Shown piece after piece: positions 24,701-39,700 of a stretch of 64,000 bases of DNA; positions within the stretch are counted from its first letter, which is position 1; every line of letters starts with the position of its first letter. This DNA comes from Lepisosteus oculatus (lineage: Eukaryota; Chordata; Actinopteri; Semionotiformes; Lepisosteidae). Where the stretch lies: positions 17,248,436-17,312,435 of the forward strand of contig NC_090705.1 in assembly GCF_040954835.1 (NCBI RefSeq), in the 5' to 3' direction. The notes beneath the pieces are model-generated. The model searched no databases and was not told the origin of the DNA. It was given only the letters and a program-made list of their open reading frames with translations. The position numbers and the translations under genes are program-made.

Positions 24701-27700
24701 GCGTCACTACCATTCATTTTAAATGCTGCTTAAACAGCTAATGTCATAATCCACTCTTGGCTTACTTAAGAATATTAGAAAGGTCGAGGTAGGTGTTTTG
24801 ACTGTCTTTTTCACTTAGCTTTTTGTAGCCACTTGATTGAAATGTCTCATTCAGCAGTTTCTTGAAAAAAGGCAAGATATCAACTTAAACTTCAGCTTTT
24901 ACGTGCATCTCCCTTTATTTTTCACTTCTATCCTCATTCTTGTGGTTCAGGTTTTAACAAAGTCCAATAGATGGATTAAATGCTTGAATCAGGTTCCCTT
25001 TTAAGGCATTCTGTGGCATTTCTAACTCACTATTATATATTGCACATATACACTATATGTAAAAACATGTTTTTAAAAAATTCTGTTGAATTCAATTCCG
25101 CTCATCTGTTGTCTCATTAAACAACAGATATGAAAGCACTCTTACTGATGAAAGTGTTGGACCATGATGTTTTTTCCAGAATACAGCCTGGTCTTAACAG
25201 CGATCCAACTAGATAAATGGAAGAGGAAGGGGACACAAATTGTTCAGTTCTTAGTGGTGTATCTAGGTCAGGGTGTCTTTACTAAGGGCAGTAAATACTG
25301 GATACTGTTAGTTTGGGATGTCAGTTCATTTCAGCCAATGAGTACAAAAAAGCCATGTGGTGTCATTGTCATTAATATACATTTCTTGTCTCTCTCATCC
25401 CTTTCAGTTTTAGGATTGAACCACAAAGTGACCAGCATCATCCCAGAGAGTGCCTTGTTGATTCTAATTGGTTTTGTCCTGGGTGGCATTATATGGGCAG
25501 CAGACAAAGCTCAGACCTTTACCCTGACTCCTATAGTCTTTTTCTTCTACCTCCTACCCCAAATTATTCTTGATGCTGGGTACTTCATGCCCAACAAGCT
25601 GTTCTTTGGAAATCTCGGTGCCATCCTTGTGTTTGCCATCATTGGCACCTGCTGGAACGCTGCCACACTTGGTTTATCACTGTGGGGCATTTACCTGGGT
25701 GGTATAATAGGTAAGTTTGTGTTCCTTGATGTATTTTCTCTCTGCCTGAGCCAGAGGCACAAGAAAAATTCGTATCAGAGTTTAACAAATTGTGGTCTAG
25801 AAAATGTTAGCCTCAATAGTTTAGTAGGACACTGAAGAAGATCATAAAGAGAACAGGGATTATTTACACGGTAGAGAATGCAAACGGGAGCAGGATAAGG
25901 TAAAACACAGATAACGCTGAGCTGTCAGTGCAAGTTGACAAAGACATGAGATAGGAAGAAATATAGCTATGTGGGTCAAACCTATAGTCATTAGTTTAGT
26001 TATTACAGTATTGTAATAATAACAAGATTAGTAAGGAATAAAGCAAAGTGTCTATTATAGACACAAATGGATCTATTATAAAAGAATATGGAATTACTGT
26101 AAGTCTTCAGTGATTAGGAGGGGGGGTTTAGTTATTGTTTCAAACAGTGAAGCAAACAAGCACTTAAATGATAGGAAACAAACCAGTCCAAAAAGTCATA
26201 ACTTTAAGGTGTTTAACAAAATAAGAAGTGAGCATTTTCAACAGCAATGAATTGCAAAATCCCAAAGTGAAACACCTCTAGTGAAATCTTACAGCTATGC
26301 TGATCAAATACTTGTTTGACTTACTTTTAGAAGTAAAGATTTTTAAGGATTTGTCTAACCTCCAGCTTTAGTTCTTGGGATTTACAAAAGACTGAGACTT
26401 TGTATCAAAGCAGCCAATAGGCTGGGAAGGGGTGTGATGCCCTAATTTCCTGTGGCATACTGTAGGGCTGGCACCCCCTCTTCCTCCTTCAAGAGCAGAC
26501 CCTTAGTAAGATTAGGTGGAAGTAACATCCACAAATAATCAAAAATACAAGATACTACTTATTATTTTATCAGGTATTGTGTTTTTACCTTTCTATATTA
26601 AGAACCCATTAATTGTTATCACACAAATCAAAGAGTTCAACTTAAAATATCTAATTTAATTTTACTGCTATCATACTGTTTTCATACTACATGCACTATG
26701 AAGCTCTTTAAACTATGCAACAAATGTCAAAAATATTTACATTGTTCTCAGGTGTCAACTTCAATATCAGTGTGCTGGAGTTTCTCCTCTTTGGAAGCTT
26801 GATTTCCGCAGTGGACCCTGTGGCTGTAATAGCTGTCTTTGAAGAAGTTCATGTCAATGAAGTTTTATTCATTCTTGTCTTTGGGGAATCTCTTCTGAAT
26901 GATGGTGTCACAGTGGTAAGACCTCCTGTCTGATTTCTAGAAGCCAGTACCATCTCAAGCTTTCACTATGGTGAATGTATTGCTGAAAGTTAGCCATAGA
27001 TTCCAATGGTTCAACATGTCTTTAGATTGGACTATGAGTAAACCATGGAACAGTATACTGTATACTCAACAGACCTGAGAAGTGCTGAGGTCTTAGATTT
27101 TTTGTTCTACATATACTATAGGCAAGGTTTGTGGAGTTTGGAATGAGTGAGTTTACAGTATAAATTATACAGGAATACAACTTTGACGATTGTAAATACA
27201 CAGTAGACAATGGTTGTGGATATCACATTCACTGACTTTTAAACTAGAGAAGTGCAGTCAGAAAACTGTGACCAAAAGCAGCAAAGACCTGAAGTATACC
27301 AACTGGAAATGATTTGTTATTGAAGTTGTAGCAGGAAATGTACTTTGCAATACTCCAAGTTACAGTGTTTTCCTGACAAGAGACTTCTCTTTGCGTTTTC
27401 CAAGTACAATCCCTGTTTCACTCAGACTCAGGTACTACAGATAGTAAAGACATCCCTGTCATGCAATGACTTTTCCATTATTTTCTGTTACACAATTTTG
27501 CTAATGCCAGTGCCTTGCAAAAGTACTCAACCCCAAATATTGCCGACATTAAGCCTCTTTCAGCCTTAAAAGGGTAAATTTAGAATAATTAAAAAAAACA
27601 TTCAAAAGATGTTAATCCATCATTTGCAATTCAGCAAAACAGGACATCACTCAGACTGTGTGATTACTTTTGCAAAAATTGTAATTGATCAGTAGAGGGA

Positions 27701-30700
27701 TCGATACAGCAGTTTAAGAGGTGTACTTGCATTGACGTCATCAGTGATGTCTGCAGTGATGTCATTGAGAGACACACTGCTCCTCCAGTAGGTTTTTGAC
27801 TCTCCTGCAGCTGTTGAGATGATTCATGAATTTGTCACATGGCTGTATTGGTCCTCTACTACAGTAGTTATAACAATAAGCCAAGTAAATTAACAGCTGA
27901 TGATTCCCAGTCCCATGGGTATTCAAATGGAAAACAATTGCCGATTCTAGGTTTTAAATTTTTTTATTTTCCATTCGCATAACAGTTACCTCTCTCTTGA
28001 AATGACTGTTTTTTATAATTTGTTCTACTTTATTCTTCAGGTGCTGTATAATGTATTTGACTCTTTTGTAACGATAGGAGGAGGAAATATTAATGCTGTG
28101 GAAATTGTCAAAGGAGTAGGTGAGAGACAATTTATGAACACTGTACTTCCTATGCTCTGTTTTGTTGAAAATAAAAAAAATGTTTTCTTGTTTTATTATA
28201 TTTGTAGATATGTACTGTATTTTATGTGCATGAATAATAAAATTAAAATTTTACCAAGAATCCAACAAAAAACCCTGACTGTATATTGAAGCTTGAGTTT
28301 ACTGAAAGACTCAAACTCAAACTAATATGCAGTGAACAATACTACACTTTACTTTACAATGCTTAACCATTACATGGAGGGTCACCTACTCCAAGGCAGA
28401 ATATCTACCTCGTAAGGAAACGGCGGCCATTATAATATTCTCTTTGCAAAATATTGGAATGTGATTTATTGCCTTTATTGAAGAGCTTTGAATATCCTAC
28501 CGTGGTTCAATGATGAATAAGAAGAGTAATGATAAGGCAAATTCGGACTGGCAAAGTCACTCTAAGTACCCCGTGCTGTTTATACAGTACATGTGTTATA
28601 ATAGGGGTAATAAATATGGCAAACACCATCTTTATAGTATCTTTGATGAATCAAACTCCACCATATTTAACATGCTAGTATTATGAATATGTTTTTACTG
28701 CAGCAGGACCACAAATTGCTTTGCGCATTACTGTAGTACTTACTGTACAAATTATTTTAAAAAATTGTAATGTCCAAAAGTTAATTGAACATGACAGCAA
28801 TATTAATGCTTTCCTATGTATAGTAATAAATTTTAAAATTTAAGATCTTGGGAATGCCAGATTTTTTCCTAACCATTGAAAAAAGAATTCTTATCTAAAC
28901 AATGCATGGAAATGCTATTCTACAGCATTTCAGATCACTTATCACATTAGAAGGTGACTTTGCTAGCTGCAGTGTAGTGAATGTTTTGTTAATTCTGAAG
29001 AGAAGAGACAGCACACTGTACTCACACAAATGCTGCTCTCTTTTTATTTGCTCAGTGTCTTTTGTAGTTGTGGCTCTTGGAGGAACCTTAGTGGGAGTTG
29101 TTTTTGGAACACTGCTGTCCTTGCTGACCAGGTGGACAAAAAACGTTCAGATAATTGAACCTGGATTCATCTTTGTCATGGGATATCTGTCCTACCTCAC
29201 TGCTGATATGGTGTCTGTTTCAGATATCCTGGCGTAAGTGTTAAAAATGGAAAGTTCTGGCTTTTTATGAGGGTTTTGCATATTGTGAAAACTGAGTGTT
29301 CTACTTGCCATTCTTGGCTGTTCAAAGGTACAGTATCTGTCCCTCTGACCTTGATTTTACAAAACATTAGCAACATTCTAAAAACAGCTATTTTATTCAC
29401 ACCAGATGAAAGTTCTCCCACCAAAATGTTGTCCTCTTTCTTTTTAACTTTCAGAGTGGATCAATATGTCCTCCACTTCCCCCTTTGTCACACACTTACT
29501 GACACAGGAGGGTAATCTTTGCTATAGCATCTTGCAAGCAGTTCATGATGGTCTGTCCAGGCCAAAACAATAACAGGGAATCATTAACAACAGAAACTAA
29601 TGCACATAATATGGAAAACATGAAGTTGCATTAAATTCCTTATCTGTTTGTGCCTTTTGTTATTTTGTGCTGTAGCAGACATTCATACTTCCTTATCTTC
29701 AGAGATTTTGCCTTTTATTTTTTAGGATCACTTTTTGTGGCATTTGCTGTCAAAAATATATCAATGCCAACATGGATGAGAGATCAGTTACCACTGTGAG
29801 ATACACACTGAAGCTGATGGCCAACGGTTCTGAAACCATCATTTTTGTGTTCCTGGGAATCTCTGCAATAGATCCCAATATATGGGTTTGGGATACTGCC
29901 TTCATACTCCTAACCCTTGTCTTCATATTAGTCTACAGGTTTATAGGTAAGACAAATGAATATAAATACAAATATTTGGAAATTAAATGACTATATCTAC
30001 CACAAGAAAGGAACATAAGTCTAGTTAGTGGCCTGTTAAGGATTTTTAATAAAAAAATATCCTGTACATGACCAATCTATGTCAAAATGTACCTGAGAAC
30101 ATCATGGGTATCAGCCAACTCTTTTAATGCCACTCTTGTAAAAAAAAATGTCTTTTCATTTACTCATTTACTGTACATTGGTGAGACAGTAAGTAGACTG
30201 GCTGATCGTTTCATGGAACATGTCAGAGCAGGAGGATCAGAGATCTCTCCAAGCAAAGTAGTCCTCTATTTCATCACTGCTGGCCATGATTGCACGGACC
30301 TATCTGTCTGCATCCTTTTACCAGGATTCCAGGATTCCTACTCAAGAAAAACTCAAGATACCACCCATTATCCTTAGACTTGGTTCACACCTTCCACCAG
30401 CTCTCAGTGATTTATTTGAAGAGCTCCCAATTCATTTATTGTATCACCCCCAGTTCTCTCTTTGTTTTTCTCTTTTGCTCTGTCCTTTGTTCCGCTCTTC
30501 ATAAATTCCGTGCTGCCTTCTTCTTGCTCCCTAACGCCTAATGAGGCATTTGAAGTGATGTGTTTTTCCTTCTTTCTTCTTTTCAGCCTGGAATTAATAT
30601 CTGATCAATAGGCATTCCCCACTGATGTTTTTTAACCAAAGTGCAGTTCTCCAGGCAGTTAAAGACTCTCTTTTATATTTTCCTTTTGCGCACCACAGGT

Positions 30701-33700
30701 GTCTTCGTTCTGACGTGGATCTTAAACCGCCACAGGCTGGTGCCCTTGGAATTCATAGACCAGGTGGTCATGAGTTACGGGGGCTTGCGAGGAGGTGTGA
30801 CATATGCCTTGGCAGTCATGTTGGATGCGGAAAAAATTCGAGCAAAAAACCTTTTCGTCAGCACCGCTCTCATCGTCGTGTACTTCACTGTCATCCTACA
30901 GGTGAATGTGGCCTCGAAGAAAGTACTTTGCAGGTGTCTGTCCTAATGCTTTGAAAGCATCACGGAAAATAAGATCTTCTTGCTGCTTTTTTTCTTTTAA
31001 TTTTGTCTCATGAATGTGAACAACCTGTTGTACTGCGCTTTAATACTCCCTCCATTTCTTGGAAAGACACGGCCTCTCAAAAAGCTTCGGGGTGCTGCCT
31101 GCAAATGCTTAACTAGGTGTGGGAGAGATATTAGAATAACACAATGCCAATCAAGTCCTCCTGTTACCTTAACTGACTGTGCATCCATGGCATTATTGGT
31201 CTTATCAAGTCCTCATTTATAATGATGATCACACGATACAAAAATACAAGAAACCAGAAAGTAAGAGTACAGCAAACAACATACTGTATGTGATAATGAA
31301 AGCATTTAATCACTATCAAGAACAATTATTTAAATGAGTTAAATTGAAAATATATTCAGGGAAAGTTCCTAAATTATTCATTTTTTCAAAAAACGTACTC
31401 TTACCATAGATTTACTGATAGAAGAGTGCATCGGTATTTGGAGACTGTTCTCTTTTTTAGAAGTGGTGTTGCAGCATTTGGCCAAAAAGTAAATGACCAG
31501 CTCCTTTCTTTTTAAAAGATTTAAACTGCAATGTTATTTTTACATTTCGGGATCATAAAGAATTAGCATTGATGAGTGCATATCAAACCTCCAGTTTACA
31601 GCACAAAATAAATGAAATTTCCAGGTATGCACAGTGCCATATTCTGCCATTCAGAACGAGGCAAAAAAGCAATTTTGGTAGCAATTGCAAATATTTGTAA
31701 TGATGTCTATGCCAGTGAGGGTCTGGAGTCTAAATTAAAAGCAGGGTCTTAAACCTGTACCTTAACTAAATACTTTAATGCTTTAAATTCGTCTTATGTG
31801 TGCAGTCATTGAGGTTTGAAGTCTCCCAAAAGTCAGGACAGCCTTTGTTCTGAGAGCTCTGATCTCTGTTGCAGGGTTTAACAATCAAACCATTGGTGAC
31901 CTGGCTGAAAGTGAAAAGGACTGAGCACAAAGATCCTCTGTTAATCGAAAAGCTGCAAAGCAGGGTAAGGCCTTTCACATCTGCTAGTTTAAGGACAACA
32001 AAAAACAGAAAATTTGAGCATTCTCTTTTTGTTTTGTCCTAGGCCTTTGATCACATCCTTATTGCAATTGAAGATATTTCAGGACAAATTGGGCATAACT
32101 TTATGAGGGACAAGTAAGTAGTAAATTTTAAGCTTTTTAGAAAAAAAGATGCAGCAAAACCCGATTATTCTTCACCAATGTTAAAGCATACAGCACAAGA
32201 AGGAAAAATACATTTAAAACAATTATACATTTATGAGGAAAATACAATGAATCTGAATAACTAAAAGGTGTAAATGATGGATGTATTAAAAGATGCAAAT
32301 ACAGCAAACTAATTTAAAAGAGAATTTCTACAGTATTTCTGCAATTCTATGTGTCTGTGTAGTGACAGATACAAGTATTGCCTGAACTCTGAAATAATCA
32401 CTGCTTTTTGCTTTAACAAATCTCTATTTGACAACCATTAAGAAGATACAAGTGATGCAAAAAATGATTTAGGGAATAACATGGATTCAAAAGAAGGGTA
32501 TTAATACATTTATCTGCAGCTGGCCAAATACTTAGGACAAGTAAAAGATTCTAAAAGGGCATTGGGAAAATGTGAGGCAGGATGGCCCCAAACATCCTAC
32601 TGAAAGTTGCAGACAGCAGTTTAGAGAATATGGCCCAGAATGAGTAATGAGACTAGGGTTTTACTACTGAAGCTACAGAGGACCCCTAACATATTAAATA
32701 GTGAATTGTTCTTATTATTGATACTAAACACATAATAGGATGCAGTACGTATACATTTCAATGGTTATTCACAAAACAACTAAACAACTTGAGGTGTCTG
32801 ATGTTGTAATGAAGTGGACGAATGAAAAAAGGTGTACCTTTCAGGTGGTTGCAGTTTGATGAGAAGTGGCTGAGCAGGGTACTGATGAAACCCTCTGCAC
32901 GAAAGTCACAAGATTACATCTTCCATGTCTTCCACCAGCTTAATCTAAAAGATGCAGTCAGCTACGTGTCAGAGGTAAGACTGCAGTGAACAAAGCACAT
33001 ACAGTACTGTATTTTGTATTAGAAAGTGAAGTGGATATTATGGCAACCCAATCTAAGTATTGTACAGTAATAGTGAGTTGAAATAATGCCAAAGCCTGAA
33101 AGTTGCTAATGCCTTATATTGATTTATGACCATTATGTTTGTTAGGAAATAATTCAAGTTGTTTCACTTTGGTTGCACTAAGAACTGCTTTCTTCTTGCT
33201 GGCTATGATTTGGCCTACTGTACATTCAACAATGTGCAAAAATGTTGCACTGATGCACAGTGGCAGATTTGTAATCTTTTTGATCCAATGAAAAACTCAA
33301 TTGTTTCTAACTCTTTATAAACTCATGTTAATTTAGTAAATTTGTGTTTGACTGTAGAAGAATAAATGTAAGATAGGTGACTCTTCCCTCAAGCATGCTT
33401 ATTCCTGCTTGATTTGCAATTTTACACATTTCCAAGGACTTTCAAAAGAAGAGCAAAATGATTTTGAAGTAATCTTGCTTTTTTTACAGAAAGATTAAAT
33501 AGATTTGCTTCTTAGCTTTTCAATGAGCGGGTTAATTTTCATACAATACAAGTCAGTTTCTACGAGGGAGGTGGACAGCCACCCCAAATCCTTGTCTTCA
33601 GTGGAAAGAGACTCTCACTCTGCTGTAGTGACTTGCATGTTGATTTTGAGACAGGAACTACTGCCATTCATTTGTGTACTAGAGCAGGAGCTCTCACTCC

Positions 33701-36700
33701 TGGGACGGGAGGCTCGTGCACTGCTGACTTCATTACTTAAATGAGGCCTTGAACCAAAAAACTTGCTTAATTGGAACATTTGGATTTTTTTCAAACTCCA
33801 AGGTTTAGAATTGTAATACTGGAAAAGTAATAGTTAAAAGCAACCTCTAACATGTTTAAGAGCTGGGAACAATCCTGTTATTACACCAGTTAAGGATTCA
33901 GTTATGTAGCTAAGGGCTTAGCTGGAACAAAAACCAACAGGTGTGTACACCTCCAGGACCAGGATTGGGAACCCCTGTACAAGATGTATTCTATAGCACA
34001 GAATGGGATTGCTAGGACACTGTTGTCACAACAGTGCTATTGTGAACCTCTTTACAGGAATAATCACTGCATTTACTGGATTAAGTTTACATCATAGAAG
34101 GCAAGTTCCATTGTCTTTCTAGTCTATTAGAAGTTGGTCATGTCCGCTATAGAAAGTGGAGGAATGAAGAGTGAATAGATGGATTCTTTGTGTTGCCCAG
34201 AACATGAATACAGAATGGGCTATTTTACTTTTTATTCCACTAAAAAAGCCTTTTCATGTTTAGTTTGTCACTGCCATCACAATTCGCCCTTTCTCAGAAT
34301 ATTTGCAAAATCCCAGAGCTCAGCTTAATTGAAAGACCAATTTTGCCTTCTGTACATCTGGAAATCAGAGAAATTCTGAAATTAATACTTTTGTATCTGA
34401 CTGCACCTTGCTGGTTCACAGAACAAAATGGCCAGTCCCTGCATTCCAAGAGAGCAGTCTTCGGCCTCCTCCTTGTCTCAGTCCTGTGTTTTAAAGCAGG
34501 TTTTCCTCTCATGTTTAAGGGTGAGCGTCAAGGGTCACTGGCCTTCCTACGGTCTGAAAATGATGCAAACGTGGATTTTAACAGGAAGCGTCACTCAGCT
34601 ATGTCAGTGATGGCGCCGGATTTGATCCACGATGATACCCCTGTGTCTGCAATCCTGTGAGTATAGGTTTCACAATGTTGATAGAAAGGTTTTAGTGTGC
34701 TTGTTTCTGAAAAGATGTGTTAGAACAACCATTCCAAACCCAATCACTAGTGAGACCTAACTAAAAAAATAAATAATTTAATAAATTATAATAATAATAA
34801 TAATAATAAATAAGTCAAATAAATAAAATAAGTCATTTATTTTACTACATTCAACCCATAGTAAAAGTGAACCAGAAACTCTAATAATTGGGAACAAAGT
34901 AACACTTTTAAAAATAAATATTTGTGCTATCCATGGTAAGGATACTTGCCAGACTTCTTCTTTAACCACTAGATCATACATTTTCTATGCCCTTTTCAAG
35001 ATTTTTAGAATTGTTTTATTTCAGTGGCTATACAGTGAAAACAAGCACATACTGTACTTTACTGTACTGTAGGTTACGAATCCTTTCAACTGTGCTTAGT
35101 TCTATATGAAGCTTCTTTTAATAGTACACTCTGCTGCAGTGGAAGACAAATAGCTATATAATACAGTGGCTCTTGGTTGCTCTTGGAAAAATGTCATGCT
35201 TTTCTGATTTTTGTTTTCTTGAAGGCGGAATCATGTCAGCTCCGTCTGTCTTGACATGCAAGCCATCGAGCTGCAGAGGAAGAGTGGCTGGGCCTCAGAG
35301 GATGTCAACACCCATCATGTCCTACAGCAGCACCTGTACAAGGCCAGGAAGCAGGTAAGCTGTTGAATTGTTGCTTCAGAGAAGCAGCTTTTTTTCTTTT
35401 CAGGCTCACTTTTCTAGCTCTAAAACCTAATCCATTAACTTCAACCACTTTGGCAAATAAACAGTACTTATTAGAAAATGCAGCATCTAACCAGAATCAT
35501 CTTCCCCATTGGTATTCCTCTGCCTTTAGTTGAAGAGGGTACAGTACATTAGATAGATTACCTGGTTTGTGTGCTTAACTGAAGCAGCACGTTGTCTAAT
35601 TACTAAAACAGAAATCTGTTTTTCCCTGATACCTGTAGAGATTGATCGGTCTGGCATGGTTTCCTTTACTTTTTTGGATCCTAAAATTGTTAGAAACTAC
35701 ATATTGCTTATACTTTAGTCTGAGGTAATCAGTCTCAACTGACATATTTTATTTACAATGGAGAGGTGACCAATTATATCCTACTGAGGTAATTTAAAAT
35801 ACTTAAAATAGTTGTTGTATTAATAAAAAAAAATGATTAAAATATGGAAAAACCATTTGGAGGTTAAGGACATAAGGAGGGTTATGAATGAGAAGAAACC
35901 ATGTCTGTATTTATTAATTTTCATAGACTCGTACTTCAATAGTATGTTTTTGAAGTACAGTATGACCATCCTTTTTCTGTTGGCTTTTTGTCCGTCTGTT
36001 CTCAGTTCACTTGCCTGTTATTTCTGCCTCATTCCATCATAATCCATCCATCTATTCTCTAACAGCTTTCTCCAGTAGAGGGTCACAGGGGTGCTAGAGC
36101 CTAACCTAACAAGGAATTGGTGCAAGGCAGAATACGCTTTGGACAGGATGCCAGTACATTGCAGGGCACACGCAGACACAAAAACACTCTCACACTAAGA
36201 CTGATCAATATCCAGAAACCAGTTCATTTCCCAGTAGCCACCAGCCCTGTCACCTTGTAACTTACAATTGGCAGCCCACTGAAGCTAAGCAGGTGTGAGC
36301 CTGCTCAGTACCTGGATGGGAGACCTCCTGGAAAAAACTAAGGTCGCTGCTGGAAGAGGTGTTAGTGAGGCCAGCAGGGGGCGCTCACCCTGCGGTCCAT
36401 GTGGGTCCTAATGCCCCAGTTTAGTGACGGGGACACTATACTGTAAAAAAGCACCGTCTTTCGGATGAGATGTAAAACTGAGGTCCTTACTCTTTGTGGT
36501 CATTAAAAATCTCAGGGTTTTTCTTGAAAAGAGTAGGGGTGTAAAATGGCGTCCTGGTAAAATATCCCATGCCTCCTAATAATCTTCCTCTTTGAATTGT
36601 CTACATCACTTTGTTCTCCTCCCCCCCCCGCCCCTGACTGCAGGCGGAGCGACGTGCTGGTTGGAGTATTCTCGGTCGCATTTAGTGGCAACGTCAGCTC

Positions 36701-39700
36701 AAAGATTTAGTTCAAACCAAATTTATAGGATATAAATGGAGACATGCGAGCCGACAATGGCAATACTCGCACTAACCTACACACAACATAAAGAATGTAC
36801 AGTACAAGTTAAGTTATTTACAAATTTAAACACAAGGCTTCCGAGAGGCCTATGTCCTGACCACCCAGAAACCCCCGATCTGCTATCCAGTATTTAAACA
36901 CTTACTGTATATAAAGCCTACAAAGGACAAAATAATATAATTCTGTCTTCTAAACCAAGGGAATATAACCCAAGGTGAAATATCTTTAACCCCAGATGGT
37001 ACCAAATGAGTGGGAACCTATGTCCCTACTCTAAAAATGCAGCCACTAACCAGAAGAGACCATTTTTAACCGAGAGAGTCTTTCCACAGGAAATCAACAG
37101 TCATAACAACAACAGAATAACAAGCTGTCTTAATAAGGTTCAAATACTTAACTCAGATCTGGCCTTGATGATCAGGACAAGGAGCTCTCACCTTCCGTCT
37201 TGCTCTCCTGTGCACCCTTGTGTCTCTTTCTTTTTCTCTTTTGTTTCTACCTGCCTGTTTAATACTGTCTTCCTGGACTGTTAATCTTTAACCCAGAATT
37301 TAATTAAGGTAAACTAAAGCAAACTTTACTGTTGTTTTTATCACTGAATCCCTGCATCTCAGCAAACATCTCCTTGCTTTGAAGCTGGAAATGTTGACCT
37401 TAGCCAGGTGTTACTCATTGTGTTTAGATTCTTAAAGACACTTCATAACAATATAATCACTGCATTATATTATGGACACAATTTTCCAGATTATCTGTCA
37501 GATTATATTCTTCTTGTTTGAAAAGATGATAATGATAATAATAATTGAATAATTGCTTCCACTTATATAGGGCTGTACAGATAATGGGGACTCCCCTCCA
37601 CCACCACCAATGTACAGCATCCACCTGGATGTCAATACAATTATGTCAATACAATTCTTTCCTCACTGGCAGTTTTACCACCAAGGTGAAGAAACAGACA
37701 TGAAAACTATCAATTTTTGCTTCTGGTTTCAGAAGTACTGTACATGATGGGAGGCATACCTAATGAATCCTTTGTGAACCACTGCTAAGGATTTTCATCT
37801 GTATTTGGTTTAGCAGTCACAATTTTTTTTTTTAAAGTTAACTTTATACTCCGTTCATGAGGAATAACAGCAACAAAGAATTAAAAGTATTAGCAAAAAA
37901 TTGAAAAATATTTTTTAAGTGTTTATCCATTGTATTATTCATTTGGCTTACCCTGCTTGGCTGTGGGCCAGCCCCCTGACTGTAGGATGACAAAGTCAGG
38001 ACACTTCTGCAGAATGAGGAGTGACCAATGGGGAGCTGCACTGGTGGAGATAGGATTGAGGGGGGGTGCAAAACAGAATGAGAAGGAGAGAAGGGGCTTA
38101 TTTATATAAATAAATATGAAGTATTTATCGTTTTTTTAATTTAGGAAATGATAACTTCAATATTTACAATTTAAGGCCGCTTAGGAGAATTAGACTATGC
38201 TCCTGTCATTGTTCCTGAATGTTTGTGATTAAAAAGTTTTTGAGCCAAGTGTTTTAGAATAATGAACTGTCCATTTTATAAACCACATCAACTATCTCCT
38301 GACCTTTTATTTGGCACTATACTATAGACTGTACAGACATCAAGGTGGGATACTGTATGTTAACACTTTTTCTGTCTGCTTGGTTCAACCACAGCACAGA
38401 CACCGGTATAGCAGACGCCACATCAGCACCAACAAAGATGAGAACGAAGTCCAAGAAATCTTCCAGCGCACCATGAGGCAGCGTCTTGAGTCCTTTAAGT
38501 CTGCCAAGATGGGGGTCGGCCAAAGCAAGAAAATTCAAAAACATCAAAGGAAGGATCACATGCAGAAGGTGAGATTCAGCCATCCCCTAGTGGTTTTAAG
38601 ATTTTTTCAGCTGAGTACCTCCTTTGAAATTAGGACCAAATTTGTATTACAGATGCACTAGTAAACATGGAATAACGTTCTACTACTACTAATAATAATC
38701 TTAACTACTGATTCGATGGGTTGCCCTGCATTTCAGACTTAAGGTTAACAAAGTAAAGTTAATGAAAGACAGTTTTACCCTTAAATCTCTCTCTGTATCC
38801 AGCTTTGTTGATACGTTGTCTCAACTGCTGTGAGTGCAAAGAAACCAGCCTCACAGAGGAACGCTGTGGCAAAGGGCAAGAATGCTCTCAAGGCTACTGT
38901 AGGTTCTATAGGTCTGGGTATTCTTCCATTACTTGTACCCAGAAATTCAGGAGTGGTCTCCTTTTAACTGTAACTGCAGTCCCCCACCAGACATCAACTC
39001 CAGCAGTTTTTCTTGTATCTTGAAATTACTAAACTTCAGAACTCACTTCAAAAAGCCTAGTCAAAACTTTGCAGAGTGACAGCTTGCAAACTTCTGTGTG
39101 CAGGAGAAGTGTCCCAATTCAATGCTCAGTGTTGTAAAAATGCCTGAATTCGTTGGGCAACCTTTAATGAAGTTAACTATTTTCACAGATTAATTCAGTA
39201 CTGACAGGAGTTCTCCTGGCACATTTTAAGAGGCAAGGGCCTCTTGATGAATGCTATAGTGTACCCACGAAAACAGTGGGGCAAACTTCCTGATGTGAGC
39301 CCCAAAATCTTTATGTTTCCCTGTCATTGACATAGCCCTGTCAGTACAAATTCCCCACACAGTGTTTACTGTCAATGCTGTTATATTTTTTGAAAATATC
39401 AATTTATCTTCTCCTATTGTACGGGGGGTGCCAAATATGTAATATGTATGTAAAATATGTAATGAACGTAAACCAAAAAATATAAATTGATAAATTATCA
39501 AAATCATTTCACGATTATCACCAAAACCCAATGTACTCAAGGAAACTAACAAAGGTTATTGTCCCATCCCCTTTTCCTCTTTTTTTGTTAAGTATCTCTC
39601 CCTTTGTTTGTTTTTTCCTTGTGAGGTACATCCATTGTGACAAAACAGGAGTACCTCAACAATAAACAACCTCTAAGTGCAGTGTCGGTGCTCCAAAAGC

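Noticed and set aside
36239..36360. Functional 5S rRNA gene
   Set aside because: Only the internal promoter part matches and the rest is SINE body.
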